A stretch of 64,000 nucleotides of DNA from JANWVO01 sp037446555 (GCA_037446555.1 JBBIIK010000014.1:1-64000); one strand, 5' to 3'. Shown: positions 15,546-25,164, numbered from the stretch's first letter. A program made the numbers and translations. Notes: generated by a model from the sequence alone, not told the origin.

Positions 15546-16970
15546 TCAACAAACCCGCGCCAGTGGAATGCCGGAGAAACGGCTGAACTTCTCGATCAGT
15601 CCAGTGCAATGGCCGGCGCCCAGCGCAAAGTGATGCGTGGGCGCCTCGGCGCACCAGCGGTTGACGAATTCCACCGGACCCAGCGGGAAGCGCACGCGCG
15701 TGTTTGTGTTCCCGATGCGGAGAATCGGCCCCGGGATCGATTCTCCTTCCGCGGTGATCAGCTTCAGTTGGCCCTCCGCGGTCTGCGTCACGGCAAGCAG
15801 CGTCACTGGACCGTGCTTCACGCTGAACTCCACGCTCACGCCATGGCCGCGCTTGCCGTGATAGAGCCCCAGGCCGCGCAGCACGGGCCTCTGCGCGCAA
15901 AGTGCCAGATGGCCCGGGCCATCGTGCCCGACCAGCACGAACTGATCGACGAAGTCCATGGCGTACAGCTCCGTGAAGGCCCCGCCCGCCCCGAGTGAGT
16001 CGAGAATCTTCATCGCCACGAGGTTCTTCAGATCGCCTTCTCCGCTTGCCGGCACGCCGCGTGCTGTCAGCAGCGAGTTGCCGAGGATCATGGCGGCGGC
16101 AAGCCGCTCATACTCGTTGCCGTCCAGCCCGCGGTAGTAGTAGGCCAGGCCGTCCAGATCGAACTTCCGCACCAGCCGTTCCAGCGCCGCCGCGACCCGC
16201 ACGGCCCAGCGCAGGTCTTCCTCATCGCAGTTCTCCAGTCCGAACCGCTCCTGCGTCAGCTCGAGGATCGCTTCCGCCTCCTGCGGCTCTGTGTCACGCA
16301 GGCAGCGGTCGAGGTCGCACATCTCGAGGACTTCCACGTGCGCGCAGGTGAGAGCGCTGATCATGGTGAAGTCCGAGTGCATGTCGAGCATCCCCGGGTA
16401 GGTGTGACCGAGGAATCCGAAACGCGCAGTGCGCAACGCGCGCCACGCGCGCGCCGCGGCGCACCATTGGCCGATCTCGCTGGCGGCGGCGGCATCGTCG
16501 TGCAGCATGCCGCTGACCACGTGAAACGGCACACGCGCGCGGGCGAAGGCGTTGGCGATCTCCGGTACGCAACAGGCCGAACAGTTCGCCAGCCACTCGC
16601 CCGTGTCGCACGTCTCGTAATCCAGACGCGGCGCGGGCTGCAGATTCAGCACCACCACCGGCACGTGCGCTCTCTGCACGACAGGCAGCACCTGGCTCGA
16701 AGTAGCGTAGGTGGCGGCGTGGCAGAAGATGAGATCGAGATCCGAGGACGAGAACAGCGTTCCGGCTTCCGCGGCGCGAGGCGCAGTATCAACGAGTCCG
16801 GCGGAGACCACAGTGGCGCCGGATGCCGCGAGCCGCTGCTCGAGTTCGTGCAAATACCCTTGCAGGCGTTCCCTGAGACCGGGGAACTGCTCCCAGTAGG
16901 CTTCCAGTCCGATGGCGAACAGGCCGATGCGCGCCGGGAGGGGCGGCTTGAGCGGAGGCACCGGTTGCAT
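15546..16970 (-). CDS. L-arabinose/L-fucose isomerase-family protein
   Basis: The product is 474 residues and cytoplasmic, with no signal. It fits the AraA/FucI-like isomerase superfamily: a Rossmann-like N domain, a middle domain with GHTYPGMLDMHSDFT, and a C-terminal beta-rich domain ending in a conserved His segment (APTHHFALGAGH). Candidate metal/active-site residues are the acidic LAYYYRGLDGNEYE region and the late His pair. The reaction would be aldose-ketose isomerisation, but the substrate is not readable and no kinase or epimerase lies beside it. ATG at 16970 starts the protein just before the first Rossmann strand (RIGLFAIG). It is divergent from the PEP-CTERM gene across 315 bases, in which I see no gene. 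Confidence 0.8.
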   Translation of the reverse strand: MQPVPPLKPPLPARIGLFAIGLEAYWEQFPGLRERLQGYLHELEQRLAASGATVVSAGLVDTAPRAAEAGTLFSSSDLDLIFCHAATYATSSQVLPVVQRAHVPVVVLNLQPAPRLDYETCDTGEWLANCSACCVPEIANAFARARVPFHVVSGMLHDDAAAASEIGQWCAAARAWRALRTARFGFLGHTYPGMLDMHSDFTMISALTCAHVEVLEMCDLDRCLRDTEPQEAEAILELTQERFGLENCDEEDLRWAVRVAAALERLVRKFDLDGLAYYYRGLDGNEYERLAAAMILGNSLLTARGVPASGEGDLKNLVAMKILDSLGAGGAFTELYAMDFVDQFVLVGHDGPGHLALCAQRPVLRGLGLYHGKRGHGVSVEFSVKHGPVTLLAVTQTAEGQLKLITAEGESIPGPILRIGNTNTRVRFPLGPVEFVNRWCAEAPTHHFALGAGHCTGLIEKFSRFSGIPLARVC

Positions 16971-17285
16971 CGACTGCAATATACATGAGCCTGAGCGGGA
17001 TAGCCCTACCGCCTCGGGCTGCTCCACCCGTGGTGGCGCTCTGAACGGGAACCAGCGGCATTCCCATCGCCCGCGGGCGGCGAATCGGGAAGCTGTCGTT
17101 TTGAACGGGAGACGGCGGATGGCGGCGTTGCTGGAGGCGGTACGACCCCATGGTGCCGGACCAATCGCCAGTTTCCTTGGGCATCCGGAAAAAAGGTGCG
17201 ATTCCCTGAGCCGGTGCCGCCGCCTTTCCCAGTTATACAAATGAGCAGTTTGCCGTCGGCTTGTCTGTCCAGTGTGGAGATGCAA

Positions 17286-17858
17286 ATGACGAATCGACTC
17301 ATCAAGGCCATTGTCGCCGTGCTATCCATTGCGTGCGCTGAATCCAGCGCAGCGCTCATCACTCTGACGTCGACTTCCGGATGGGAACAGTCAACAGACA
17401 ATGGCGTCTCATGGACGCCCGCCACCCAGGGAGCCGACACCTCCGCTCCCGGCGGCCAGTCCATGCCGTCCTTGTGGCCCTCCGGCATTGGCGAAGATAC
17501 GATCGTCCGCTACCGGATCTGCTTCTTCCCGCCGGACGCCCCCGTTTCTGGCACGCTGTGGGTGGCCCAGGACGATGACGGAAGCTTCCGCGTCAATGGG
17601 ACCACCGTGTTGAACGACACCGACGCGCTCGCATCGGGATACGGCCCGTTCAACATCGCGGGCGACCTGCAAGCAGGCCTCAACACCTTTGAGGCGGACG
17701 TGTACAGCATCTGGTGCTGCGGCAGGGGCTTCGCCGCCTATGCGGTTATCCAGGCCGCCGGGAACGGCGGAGAAATTCCCGAGCCCGCCATGTTCGGCCT
17801 GCTGGCGTCGGGACTCGGGATCTGCGCCTGGATGACTCGCCGCCGCAAGGGTGCCTGA
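17286..17858 (+). CDS. PEP-CTERM sorting-domain protein
   Basis: This 190-residue secreted protein has a signal peptide (1-23, ending AESSAA), a beta-rich body, and a C-terminal PEP-CTERM tripartite signal. That signal is IPEPAMFGLLASGLG, then a hydrophobic helix, then RRRKGA. Such proteins are processed by exosortase and typically go to the surface or exopolysaccharide matrix. The body has several aromatic/Asp motifs (VAQDDDGSFRVNG, LNTFEADVYSIWCCG) suggestive of a lectin-like or PA14-like fold, unproven. GGAG at 17276-17279 favours ATG 17286 over ATG 17280. No exosortase gene is in the window, so the sorting machinery must be elsewhere. Confidence 0.85.
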   Translation: MTNRLIKAIVAVLSIACAESSAALITLTSTSGWEQSTDNGVSWTPATQGADTSAPGGQSMPSLWPSGIGEDTIVRYRICFFPPDAPVSGTLWVAQDDDGSFRVNGTTVLNDTDALASGYGPFNIAGDLQAGLNTFEADVYSIWCCGRGFAAYAVIQAAGNGGEIPEPAMFGLLASGLGICAWMTRRRKGA

Positions 17859-18052
17859 GCCTGCCGCGGGCGGCCATCTCCCATCGCAGCGTTCACAGCA
17901 CTTCGCGGAAAATTTCGCGCGCCGGAAGTTGCATTTTTGCAGTGCGTTAGGCTGCAGCCGGCAACGGCAGCCGGCGCTCGTGCTCACAAGCCTGCGCTAT
18001 TGTATCGCCGGCTGGGAACGTCCCGGCGGAATGGGCGGAGGTGAGCAGGCAA

Positions 18053-18880
18053 ATGCGTGCGGCGCAGCGGACAGGATGGGTTCTGGCTTTCTGGGTTGGA
18101 TGCGGGTTGGCGGCGGCGGCACCCCCGCTGACGCAGATTCATGACGTGCTTTACAAGGCCGATGGATCGCCGTTCACAGGCACGGCGACCATCAGCTGGC
18201 GTTCCTTTACGGCAGCGGATGCTTCCAACATCCCCACCAATCAGGTGACGGTGCAGATCGTCAGCGGCTTGCTGCGCGTGCGTCTCGTGCCCACCACGAA
18301 CGCCCGCGAAACCGCCTATTACATCGTGAAGTTGAACGCCGAGGGGCGCACGCAGTTCACCGAACTGTGGGCGGTGCCGCCCAGCGCCGTGCCCGTGCGC
18401 GTGGCAGACATCCGCATCCCCTCGCCGCCCGGCTCCAACGTGACGCCGCCGCCGAGCGTTGTGCAGATCGCCGACGTGATGGGGCTGACCGAAGCTCTGG
18501 CGGCGCGCCCGGTGAAGAGCGTGGCCTACGCGCCGGGGCGGATCGCCTTCATCGACGCGATGGGCGAGCTGGCTGCGGTCAGCGGCAATCCCAACGACTG
18601 CGTGAGGGCGAATGGCACCGTAGGCGCCTGCGGCTCGGCCGCCTCCATCGGCTTCGTCGATATGGAAGCGCCGCAGGGCGCCATCAACGGCGTCAACCAG
18701 GTGTTCCTGCTCACGCAGGCGCCGGCGCCGGCGTCCAGCCTCCACCTGTTCCGCAACGGCATCTTGCAAAAGCCGGGCGTGGACTTCGTGATCAGCGGCA
18801 ACACCGTCACCTTCTTGAGCGGCGCGACGCCGCAGCCGGGCGATGAACTCGCCGCCAGCTACCGCATTGGCGGGCAGTGA
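18053..18880 (+). CDS. secreted protein of unknown function with tail-fibre-like C-terminal domain
   Basis: The product is 275 residues with a signal peptide (about 1-22, ending GLAAAA). The N-terminal half (LTQIHDVLYKADGSPFTGTA...) looks like a beta-sandwich. The C-terminal 75 residues (VNQVFLLTQAPAPASSLHLFRNGILQ to the end) resemble the short domain with an LFRNG-x2-Q and ISGNTVTF pattern found in phage tail and surface proteins. A GGAGG at 18037-18041 precedes ATG 18053; GTG at 18041 overlaps that box and is less likely. The 194 bases upstream hold nothing recognised. Confidence 0.65.
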   Translation: MRAAQRTGWVLAFWVGCGLAAAAPPLTQIHDVLYKADGSPFTGTATISWRSFTAADASNIPTNQVTVQIVSGLLRVRLVPTTNARETAYYIVKLNAEGRTQFTELWAVPPSAVPVRVADIRIPSPPGSNVTPPPSVVQIADVMGLTEALAARPVKSVAYAPGRIAFIDAMGELAAVSGNPNDCVRANGTVGACGSAASIGFVDMEAPQGAINGVNQVFLLTQAPAPASSLHLFRNGILQKPGVDFVISGNTVTFLSGATPQPGDELAASYRIGGQ

Positions 18881-18889
18881 CAGCGGGCG

Positions 18890-19504
18890 TCAGCGCTCCG
18901 GCATCACGGAGTCGACAAGGAACGCCAATGCAGCCTCGATCCGCTCCCACCCGGCTTCAGCACCGGTGGGCACGGTGCAGAAGGCGCTGCCCGGCTCTGA
19001 ACGCAGGGCAAGCAGCGTGACGCCGGCGGCGAGAATGGCCGCCAGCGCCGGCAAGTCGATGCATAGATCGGCGGGCAAGCGCTCGAGCAGCGAGCGGGCG
19101 AACTCCTCCCGGAAGCCGGCCATCGCGGTGGTCAGGTGATTCGATTCGATCAGCTCCCAGCGGAACACGGCGAGCGCGTAGGGATGCCGGCGCAGCCATC
19201 GCGCATATTCGACCAGCGCATGCCGCGCCAGCGCGCGAGGCGAGCCGCCCAGCGCGGCAGGCAGCAACAGGGAGAGGTCTGGGAACAGCCCGCCTTCGGA
19301 GGCGAGCCTGCGCAAGAGCTGCTCGGCCCCACCGAAATAGCGGTAGATGAGGACCTTGTCGACGCCCGCCTCGCGCGCCACCGCCGAGATCCCGAACCGC
19401 TGGAAGCCATCCCGCGCCAGCAGGCGGACGGCCGCCTCCAGAATCGCGCGGCGCGTTTTCTCACTGTCCCGGGGCCGTGTGAGTTCCGGCACTTCTCTGC
19501 TCAC
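18890..19504 (-). CDS. TetR/AcrR-family transcriptional regulator
   Basis: The product is 204 residues. The N-terminal TetR helix-turn-helix spans about 15-60 (TRRAILEAAVRLLARDGF then ISAVAREAGVDKVLIYRYF). The C-terminal ligand-binding domain is all-helical and unassigned. It is the last gene of a co-directional series folD-coaE-htrA-DUF1080-tetR, starting 16 bases after the DUF1080 stop, so it may be expressed with that operon. Its target is not evident; no inverted repeat was found next to it. Confidence 0.9.
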   Translation of the reverse strand: MSREVPELTRPRDSEKTRRAILEAAVRLLARDGFQRFGISAVAREAGVDKVLIYRYFGGAEQLLRRLASEGGLFPDLSLLLPAALGGSPRALARHALVEYARWLRRHPYALAVFRWELIESNHLTTAMAGFREEFARSLLERLPADLCIDLPALAAILAAGVTLLALRSEPGSAFCTVPTGAEAGWERIEAALAFLVDSVMPER

Positions 19505-19520
19505 GGGTCCGCGCCGGCCG

Positions 19521-20150
19521 TCAGGAAAGCGGCCGGACCGAAACCTCGCGGAAATACACGGTCGAGTTCGGATCGTGGTTCTGAAGGCCGATGAGGCCGG
19601 TTTCGGCCCGCGGCCCGCGCACCGGCTCGTACCACATCTTGCGGGGCGGCACGGGCGCGCCCTCGTGGTATTCGTTCACGAGCACGCCGTTCAGGGTGAT
19701 GCGCGTCACAGGCCCGCGCAGCTCGATTTCCATCACGTTCCACTCGCCTTTCGGCTTCTGCTGCCGCGAGGTGACCTTGGAGATCGAATAGATGGCCCCG
19801 CTGGAGTGCCAGTCGTCGCCGCCGGCGTCGATCTGAACCTCGTATCCGTTGTGGACGCCGAACCAGGGATCGGGCGGCGGCTCGGGCAGCCGGATGACGA
19901 CGCCGGAATTCGCGTGGTCCGACGCCGTCTTGTACACCACGCGCAGAACACAGTTGCCGAGTTTCTCCTTCTCGTAATAGAGCAACCCCATCCCGCCCAC
20001 AGTCTTCATCATCCCGTCTTCCACCACGAAGCTCCCCGGCCCGACGTGCTTCCAGCCGGAGAGATCCTTTCCGTTGAAAAGCGGCCGGAAGCCCTGCTGC
20101 GCGCACAGCGGCAGAGCGGCGAGCGAAGCCAGCATCCAGATGCGGATCAT
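19521..20150 (-). CDS. DUF1080 / 3-keto-disaccharide hydrolase domain protein, secreted
   Basis: The 209 residues begin with a signal peptide (1-18, ending PLCAQ) and continue with one DUF1080 jelly-roll domain. FRPLFNGKDLSGWK at the start and GLIGLQNHDPNSTVYFREVSV at the end are diagnostic. The family is a concanavalin-like fold; some members hydrolyse 3-keto-glycosides, while others act as binding modules. ATG at 20150 overlaps the htrA stop (ATGA), so it is translationally coupled. The link to a protease operon is unexplained. The location is periplasmic or outer-envelope. Confidence 0.9.
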   Translation of the reverse strand: MIRIWMLASLAALPLCAQQGFRPLFNGKDLSGWKHVGPGSFVVEDGMMKTVGGMGLLYYEKEKLGNCVLRVVYKTASDHANSGVVIRLPEPPPDPWFGVHNGYEVQIDAGGDDWHSSGAIYSISKVTSRQQKPKGEWNVMEIELRGPVTRITLNGVLVNEYHEGAPVPPRKMWYEPVRGPRAETGLIGLQNHDPNSTVYFREVSVRPLS

Positions 20151-21292
20151 AGCGTGGGCGCCTCCCCAAGAGTCACAGTCACGTTGACGCGCTTTCCGTT
20201 GCGGAAGAGCGTGAGTTCCAATTTATCACCGGGGCGCTTCCGCGCCATGGCGCGCGTCAGCGCATCCAGCCGGTCCACGGGCTTGCCGTCCACGGCCATG
20301 ATCAGGTCGCCGCCGATTCCGATCTGGTAGTTGGCGATGATCACATTGCGGCGCGCTCCCCTGAGCCCCGCCGCCTCGGCCGCCGAGCCCGGCGCCACTG
20401 CCTGGACCAGCAGCCCGCCTTCGGCCGGCAGCCCCAGCTCTTCGGCCAGATCGCCGCGCACATAGATGACATCCACGCCAAGCCGGGGCCGCCCATAGCG
20501 GCGGTTCGACTGGTAGTCCTCGATCATCGTTTTGGCGCGGTTGATCGGCATGGCAAAACCGATGCCGATGTTCGCCCCGGGTCCGTAAATCGCCGTGTTG
20601 ATGCCGACCACGGCGCCGATCGAATCCAGCAGCGGGCCGCCCGAATTCCCCGGATTGATGGCAGCGTCGGTCTGGATCATCCCCTGCAGTTCGCGGCCCG
20701 ACTCGTCGGCGATGTCCCGGCCCAGCGAACTGACGACGCCCGTCGTCAGCGTGCCCTGAAGCCCGAAGGGATTGCCGATCGCGAGAACTTTCTGGCCCAC
20801 TTGCAGCGTGTCGCTGTCGCCCAACGGCAGGAATTTCACCTGCCCCCGCGGCTCGATCTTCAGCAGCGCCAAATCGTTGGCCTGATCCCGGTACAGCACC
20901 GAGGCCCGGAATTTGCGTCCGTCGGCCAGAGTCACCATGATGTCCGGCGCCCGCCCGCTGACCACGTGATTGTTCGTCAAAATGCGGCCCTGATTATCGA
21001 TGAAAAACCCGGAGCCGGATTCGCGCGACGGGTAAATCTCCAGAAACCAGTTCTGGCGGTACACGGTGGATGTGATGTTGACCGTCGCCTCGTGGGCCCG
21101 CTTGTAGATGTCAATGTTGTTCAGCTCGTCCTGCCCGAGGCCGGCGCCCTGCGCGGTCGTTGGCCCGGACCACACTGGCCCCGCCGCATTGCTGGCCAGC
21201 CGCAGCGGACCGCCGCCGCGCTTCAATACCGCCATTCCCAGAAAAAACCCGCCCAGAAACAGGGCAGCCAAAACGAGAATTCTTGTTCTCAT
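20147..21292 (-). CDS. HtrA/DegP-type serine protease with one PDZ domain
   Basis: This 381-residue envelope protease has an N-terminal membrane anchor (about 4-22), a trypsin-like domain (about 60-260) and one PDZ domain (about 270-375). The catalytic triad is visible in TNNHVV (His), NDLALL (Asp) and GNSGGP (Ser). A single PDZ makes it DegS/HtrA-like, not DegP-like (two PDZ). It would degrade or sense misfolded envelope proteins. Its start overlaps the coaE stop (21289-21292). Confidence 0.95.
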   Translation of the reverse strand: MRTRILVLAALFLGGFFLGMAVLKRGGGPLRLASNAAGPVWSGPTTAQGAGLGQDELNNIDIYKRAHEATVNITSTVYRQNWFLEIYPSRESGSGFFIDNQGRILTNNHVVSGRAPDIMVTLADGRKFRASVLYRDQANDLALLKIEPRGQVKFLPLGDSDTLQVGQKVLAIGNPFGLQGTLTTGVVSSLGRDIADESGRELQGMIQTDAAINPGNSGGPLLDSIGAVVGINTAIYGPGANIGIGFAMPINRAKTMIEDYQSNRRYGRPRLGVDVIYVRGDLAEELGLPAEGGLLVQAVAPGSAAEAAGLRGARRNVIIANYQIGIGGDLIMAVDGKPVDRLDALTRAMARKRPGDKLELTLFRNGKRVNVTVTLGEAPTL

Positions 21293-21894
21293 GAGGCCAG
21301 TCTCCGCAATTCCTCGTACAGGCGCCTCACCTGCACGAGTGTCTCTGCTTTATCGCCCGAAGTGTCGATCACATAATTGGCGAATTTCCGCTTCTCCTCC
21401 AGCGGCATCTGCCGCCGGAGGCGGGCCAGCGCTTCTTCCCGCGTCAACCCGTCCCGCTTCATCGCGCGTTCGACCTGCTGTTCGTCCGTGCAAACGGCCA
21501 GGACGATCTTGTCAAAACGCCTGTAGCTCCCGGTCTCTATCAATATAGCGGCCTCCACAATGGCGATGCCATGCGGGTCCGCGGCCGACGTTGCGCGCAT
21601 CCACCGCTCTTCTTCTTCGATCACGGCCGGGTGCACGATGGCGTTCAGCGCAGCCAGTCTTTCCGGGTCGTCAAACACCAGCGACGCCAGCTTGCGCCGC
21701 ACGATCCTCCCCTCTTCATCCAGAATCTCCGGCCCGAACGCCTGCACCACCTGTTCGTGAACCGCTGTGCCGGGCAGCAGAAGGCGGTGCCCCAGCTCGT
21801 CGGCCTTGAGCAGATGGCATCCAAGCGCGGCCAGACTCTCGCCCACGAAGCTCTTGCCCGATGCCAGACCGCCCGTGAGGCCGACGCGCAACAT
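21289..21894 (-). CDS. coaE: dephospho-CoA kinase
   Basis: This 201-residue P-loop kinase phosphorylates dephospho-CoA, the last step of coenzyme A synthesis. Walker A is GLTGGLASGKS near the N-terminus, followed by the acceptor-site acidic residue in LKADELGH. The conserved lid/CoA segments HPAVIEEEERW and AAILIETG are present. Length is normal. It lies six bases after folD and overlaps htrA. Confidence 0.95.
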   Translation of the reverse strand: MLRVGLTGGLASGKSFVGESLAALGCHLLKADELGHRLLLPGTAVHEQVVQAFGPEILDEEGRIVRRKLASLVFDDPERLAALNAIVHPAVIEEEERWMRATSAADPHGIAIVEAAILIETGSYRRFDKIVLAVCTDEQQVERAMKRDGLTREEALARLRRQMPLEEKRKFANYVIDTSGDKAETLVQVRRLYEELRRLAS

Positions 21895-21900
21895 GGGAAA

Positions 21901-22815
21901 TCAGAGCAGCCGCCGTTCGGCGCACTCCACCGTATTGGCCATCAGCATTGCGATCGTGAGAGGCCCCACGCCGCCGGGCACGGGCGTGTAGGCCCCGGCC
22001 ACGGCCCCGGCGTCGCCGGGATGGACGTCGCCCACCAGCACGCTGCCGTTCTTCTCAAACGCGGCGAGCTTGGCCGGCGCGCCGCGCGAAATCCGCTCCG
22101 CCTCTGCCCGGTCCGTGATCCGGTTGATGCCGACGTCGATCACCACGGCTCCGGGCCGGATGAAGTCCGCAGTCACGAACGCGGGCCTGCCCATGGCGGC
22201 GATCAGGATGTCCGCGCGCCGGCACACGGCGGGCAGGTCCCGCGTTTTCGAATGGCAGATGGTGACGGTGGCGTGCGCGTGCAACAGCAGCAGCGCCATC
22301 GGCTTGCCCACGATGTCGGAGCGGCCCACGATCACGGCCTCCGCGCCCGCCGTCTCCACCCCGCTCCGCTTCAACAGTTCCATCACCCCGGCCGGCGTGC
22401 ACGCCCGCGGCGCCGGCGCGTTGGCTACCAGCTGTCCCACGTTGAACGGGTGAAAGCCGTCCACGTCCTTCTCCGGCCGGATGGCCAGCAGAACAGCCCT
22501 CGAATCCACCTGCTTCGGCAGCGGCATCTGCACCAGGATGCCGTCAATCTCCTCGCGCCGGTTCAGCGTCTCGATCCGCGCCAGCAGCTCCGCCGTCGTG
22601 ATCGTGTCCGGCAGCCGCAACTCCTCGCTGAACATTCCTAACTCCCGGCAGGTCTTCACCTTGCTTGAGACGTAGATCTGGCTGGCCGGATTCTCTCCCA
22701 CCAGCACTGCCGCCAGCCCCGGTGGGCGATGCGCCGCGGCGAGGCGGGCGATGCGCGGCTTCAGTTCTTCCAGAATCTGCTGCTGAATCGCCTTGCCATC
22801 CAGTATCCGGGCCAT
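21901..22815 (-). CDS. folD: bifunctional methylenetetrahydrofolate dehydrogenase/cyclohydrolase
   Basis: This 304-residue enzyme of one-carbon metabolism interconverts 5,10-methylene- and 10-formyl-tetrahydrofolate with NADP. Signatures include the YVSSKVKTCRELG stretch with the catalytic Lys, DGILVQMPLP, and the C-terminal PGGVGPLTIAML. The Rossmann motif is VIVGRSDIVGKP. ATG 22815 gives MARILDGK, the usual N-terminus. It is first in the operon and divergent from the GH3 gene, with only 48 bases between. Confidence 0.96.
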   Translation of the reverse strand: MARILDGKAIQQQILEELKPRIARLAAAHRPPGLAAVLVGENPASQIYVSSKVKTCRELGMFSEELRLPDTITTAELLARIETLNRREEIDGILVQMPLPKQVDSRAVLLAIRPEKDVDGFHPFNVGQLVANAPAPRACTPAGVMELLKRSGVETAGAEAVIVGRSDIVGKPMALLLLHAHATVTICHSKTRDLPAVCRRADILIAAMGRPAFVTADFIRPGAVVIDVGINRITDRAEAERISRGAPAKLAAFEKNGSVLVGDVHPGDAGAVAGAYTPVPGGVGPLTIAMLMANTVECAERRLL

Positions 22816-22851
22816 GACGTATTCACGATAGCAGACGCCGTCCCGCAGCCA

Positions 22852-22857
22852 TAAGAT
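22852..22857 (+). promoter_or_regulatory. -10 box placing a leaderless start for the GH3 gene
   Basis: TAAGAT at 22852-22857 lies exactly at -12 to -7 relative to the A of the GH3 ATG (22864). No Shine-Dalgarno is present before that ATG. A transcript starting at or next to the start codon is therefore plausible. No clear -35 box is seen. Confidence 0.35.
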
Positions 22858-22863
22858 ATTTGC

Positions 22864-25164
22864 ATGCGGTTTCACCTGATCCTGCTCGCCCTCCTGCCGG
22901 CGCTGGCGCAGCCGCCGGCGCCGCCCTACAAGAATCCCTCGCTGAGCGTCGAACAACGCGTGGCCGACCTGCTGGCCCGCATGACACTCGAAGAAAAAGT
23001 CGCCCAGACGCAAGCCCTATGGCAGAAGAAGGCCCTGATCACAGACGCCAACGGCAACTTCGCCCCGGAGAAAGCCGCCGCCGTGCTGCGCCACGGCATG
23101 GGCCAGATCACGCGCCCGAGCGAAAAGAAGGGCCCGCGCGAGATGGCCGAGTTCACCAACGCCATCCAGCGCTGGGTCATGACCAATACGCGCCTCGGCA
23201 TTCCGGTCATGTTCCACGAGGAGTGCCTGCACGGCCACGCCGCTCCAAAGGGCACGCACTTTCCGCAGGCCATCGCAATGGCGAGCTCGTGGAACCCCGT
23301 GCTCGTCGAAGAGATCTTCACCGCTGTCGCCCGCGAGGTGCGCGCCCGCGGCGCCCGGCAGGCGTTGACGCCGGTGCTCGATCTGGCGCGCGATCCGCGA
23401 TGGGGCCGCGTGGAAGAGACCTACGGCGAGGATCCCTGGCTCACCGCGCAGATCGGGCTGGCCTGCATTCGCGGCTTCCAGGGCCAGGGTCCCGCGCTCG
23501 CAAAGGACCGCATCTTCGCCACGCTGAAACATTTCGCTGCGCACGGGCAGCCCGAGGCCGGCACCAACGCCGGCCCGGCCAACTTCGGCGAGCGCATCTT
23601 GCGTGAGCAGTTCCTATACCCGTTCGAAATCGGCATCCGCGTGGGCAAGGCCATGAGCGTCATGCCGTCCTACAACGAGATCGACGGCGTCCCGTCGCAC
23701 GCCAACCACTGGCTGCTCGAGCGCGTGCTACGGCAGGAGTGGGGCTTCCAGGGATTCACGGTCTCTGACTATGAAGCCATCGCCCAGCTCGCTACGTTGC
23801 ACAAAGTGGCCGCCGGCAAGGACGATGCCGCCATCCAGGCCCTCCGCACCGGCGTCGACACCGAATTGCCGGACATCGACGCCTACGGCCGCCTGGCCGA
23901 TCTCGTCCGCGCCGGCAAAATCTCGATGGAGACGCTGGATCGCGCCGTCGCCCGCATTCTGCGCGCAAAGTTTCTGGCGGGGCTGTTCGACGATCCATAC
24001 ACCGATCCGGCGCTCGCGGAGAAGGTCACGAACAGCCCCGAGCACCGCGCCCTTGCGCTGCGCGCCGCTCTGGAATCGATCATCCTGCTGAAGAACGACC
24101 GCAACACGCTGCCGCTCGATCCGGCCCGCATCAGGACGCTGGCGGTCATCGGCCCCAACGCCGACAAGGTGCTGCTCGGCGGTTACAGCGATGATCCCGG
24201 CTACTTCGTCACCGTGCTCGATGGCATCCGCGAAAGAGTGGGCGGCCGCGTGAAGGTGCTCCACGCCGAAGGGTGCCGGATCACCGAACCCGGCGGCAGT
24301 TGGTACAAGGACGAAGTGAAGCTGCCTGATCCCGAAGAGGACGCCCGCCGCGTCGCCCAGGCGGTAGAAACCGCGCGTAACGCCGATGCCGTCGTGCTCG
24401 TCCTCGGCGGCAACGAGGAGGTCTCCCGCGAAGCCTGGTCCGCCACACATCTCGGAGACATGGACACGCTCGATCTGGTCGGCCGGCAAAACGAGTTGGC
24501 GCAAAAGATCTCCGCACTGGGCAAGCCAGTCGTGGTGGTGCTGCTCGGGGGCCGCCCGTACTCCATCCCGTGGATCGCCGAAAACATTCCGGCGATCCTC
24601 AACGGCTGGTATCTCGGCCAGGAGACGGGCCATGCGGTGGCGCAGGTCCTGTTCGGGGACTACAATCCCGCCGGGCGCCTCCCGGTCACCATCGCCCGCA
24701 ATGTGGGCCAGTTGCCCGTGTATTACTCGCAAAAGCCCAGCGGCAGGCGCGGTTATCTGTTCTCCTCCAAGGAGCCACTCTTCCCGTTCGGATGGGGCCT
24801 CAGCTACACATCGTTCGAATACTCGCAACCGCGACTGTCGCGCGCTTCCATCGCCCCGGCGGGCGATACGGAAGTAGAGGTGACGGTCCGCAACGCGGGG
24901 CCTCGCGACGGCGACGACGTGGTCCAGCTCTATATCCGCGACGATGCGAGCAGCGTCACTCGGCCCGTGAAAGAACTGCGCGGATTTCAGCGGATCCGTC
25001 TCAAGGCGGGAGAATCGAAGACCGTCCGCTTCCGCATCACACCGGCGGAGCTCTCTTTTCTGGACGTGAACCTGCAACGTGTGGTCGAGCCGGGTACGTT
25101 CGCCGTGATGACCGGGCCGAATTCGCGCGACCTGAAGAGCGTGACCCTCACGGTCACGCCATGA
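22864..25164 (+). CDS. secreted glycoside hydrolase family 3 beta-glucosidase-like enzyme
   Basis: The product is 766 residues. A signal peptide (1-15) is followed by the GH3 N-terminal TIM barrel (about 30-330), the alpha/beta C-terminal domain (about 385-610) and a fibronectin III-like domain (about 660-765). The catalytic nucleophile Asp sits in FTVSDYEAI, and the substrate Asp/Arg/Lys-His segments LARDPRWGRVEETYGEDP and TLKHFAAHG are intact. This BglX/BglB layout hydrolyses beta-glucosides or beta-xylosides in the periplasm. It is followed 65 bases later by a LacI regulator. The precise sugar is not determinable. Confidence 0.93.
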   Translation: MRFHLILLALLPALAQPPAPPYKNPSLSVEQRVADLLARMTLEEKVAQTQALWQKKALITDANGNFAPEKAAAVLRHGMGQITRPSEKKGPREMAEFTNAIQRWVMTNTRLGIPVMFHEECLHGHAAPKGTHFPQAIAMASSWNPVLVEEIFTAVAREVRARGARQALTPVLDLARDPRWGRVEETYGEDPWLTAQIGLACIRGFQGQGPALAKDRIFATLKHFAAHGQPEAGTNAGPANFGERILREQFLYPFEIGIRVGKAMSVMPSYNEIDGVPSHANHWLLERVLRQEWGFQGFTVSDYEAIAQLATLHKVAAGKDDAAIQALRTGVDTELPDIDAYGRLADLVRAGKISMETLDRAVARILRAKFLAGLFDDPYTDPALAEKVTNSPEHRALALRAALESIILLKNDRNTLPLDPARIRTLAVIGPNADKVLLGGYSDDPGYFVTVLDGIRERVGGRVKVLHAEGCRITEPGGSWYKDEVKLPDPEEDARRVAQAVETARNADAVVLVLGGNEEVSREAWSATHLGDMDTLDLVGRQNELAQKISALGKPVVVVLLGGRPYSIPWIAENIPAILNGWYLGQETGHAVAQVLFGDYNPAGRLPVTIARNVGQLPVYYSQKPSGRRGYLFSSKEPLFPFGWGLSYTSFEYSQPRLSRASIAPAGDTEVEVTVRNAGPRDGDDVVQLYIRDDASSVTRPVKELRGFQRIRLKAGESKTVRFRITPAELSFLDVNLQRVVEPGTFAVMTGPNSRDLKSVTLTVTP

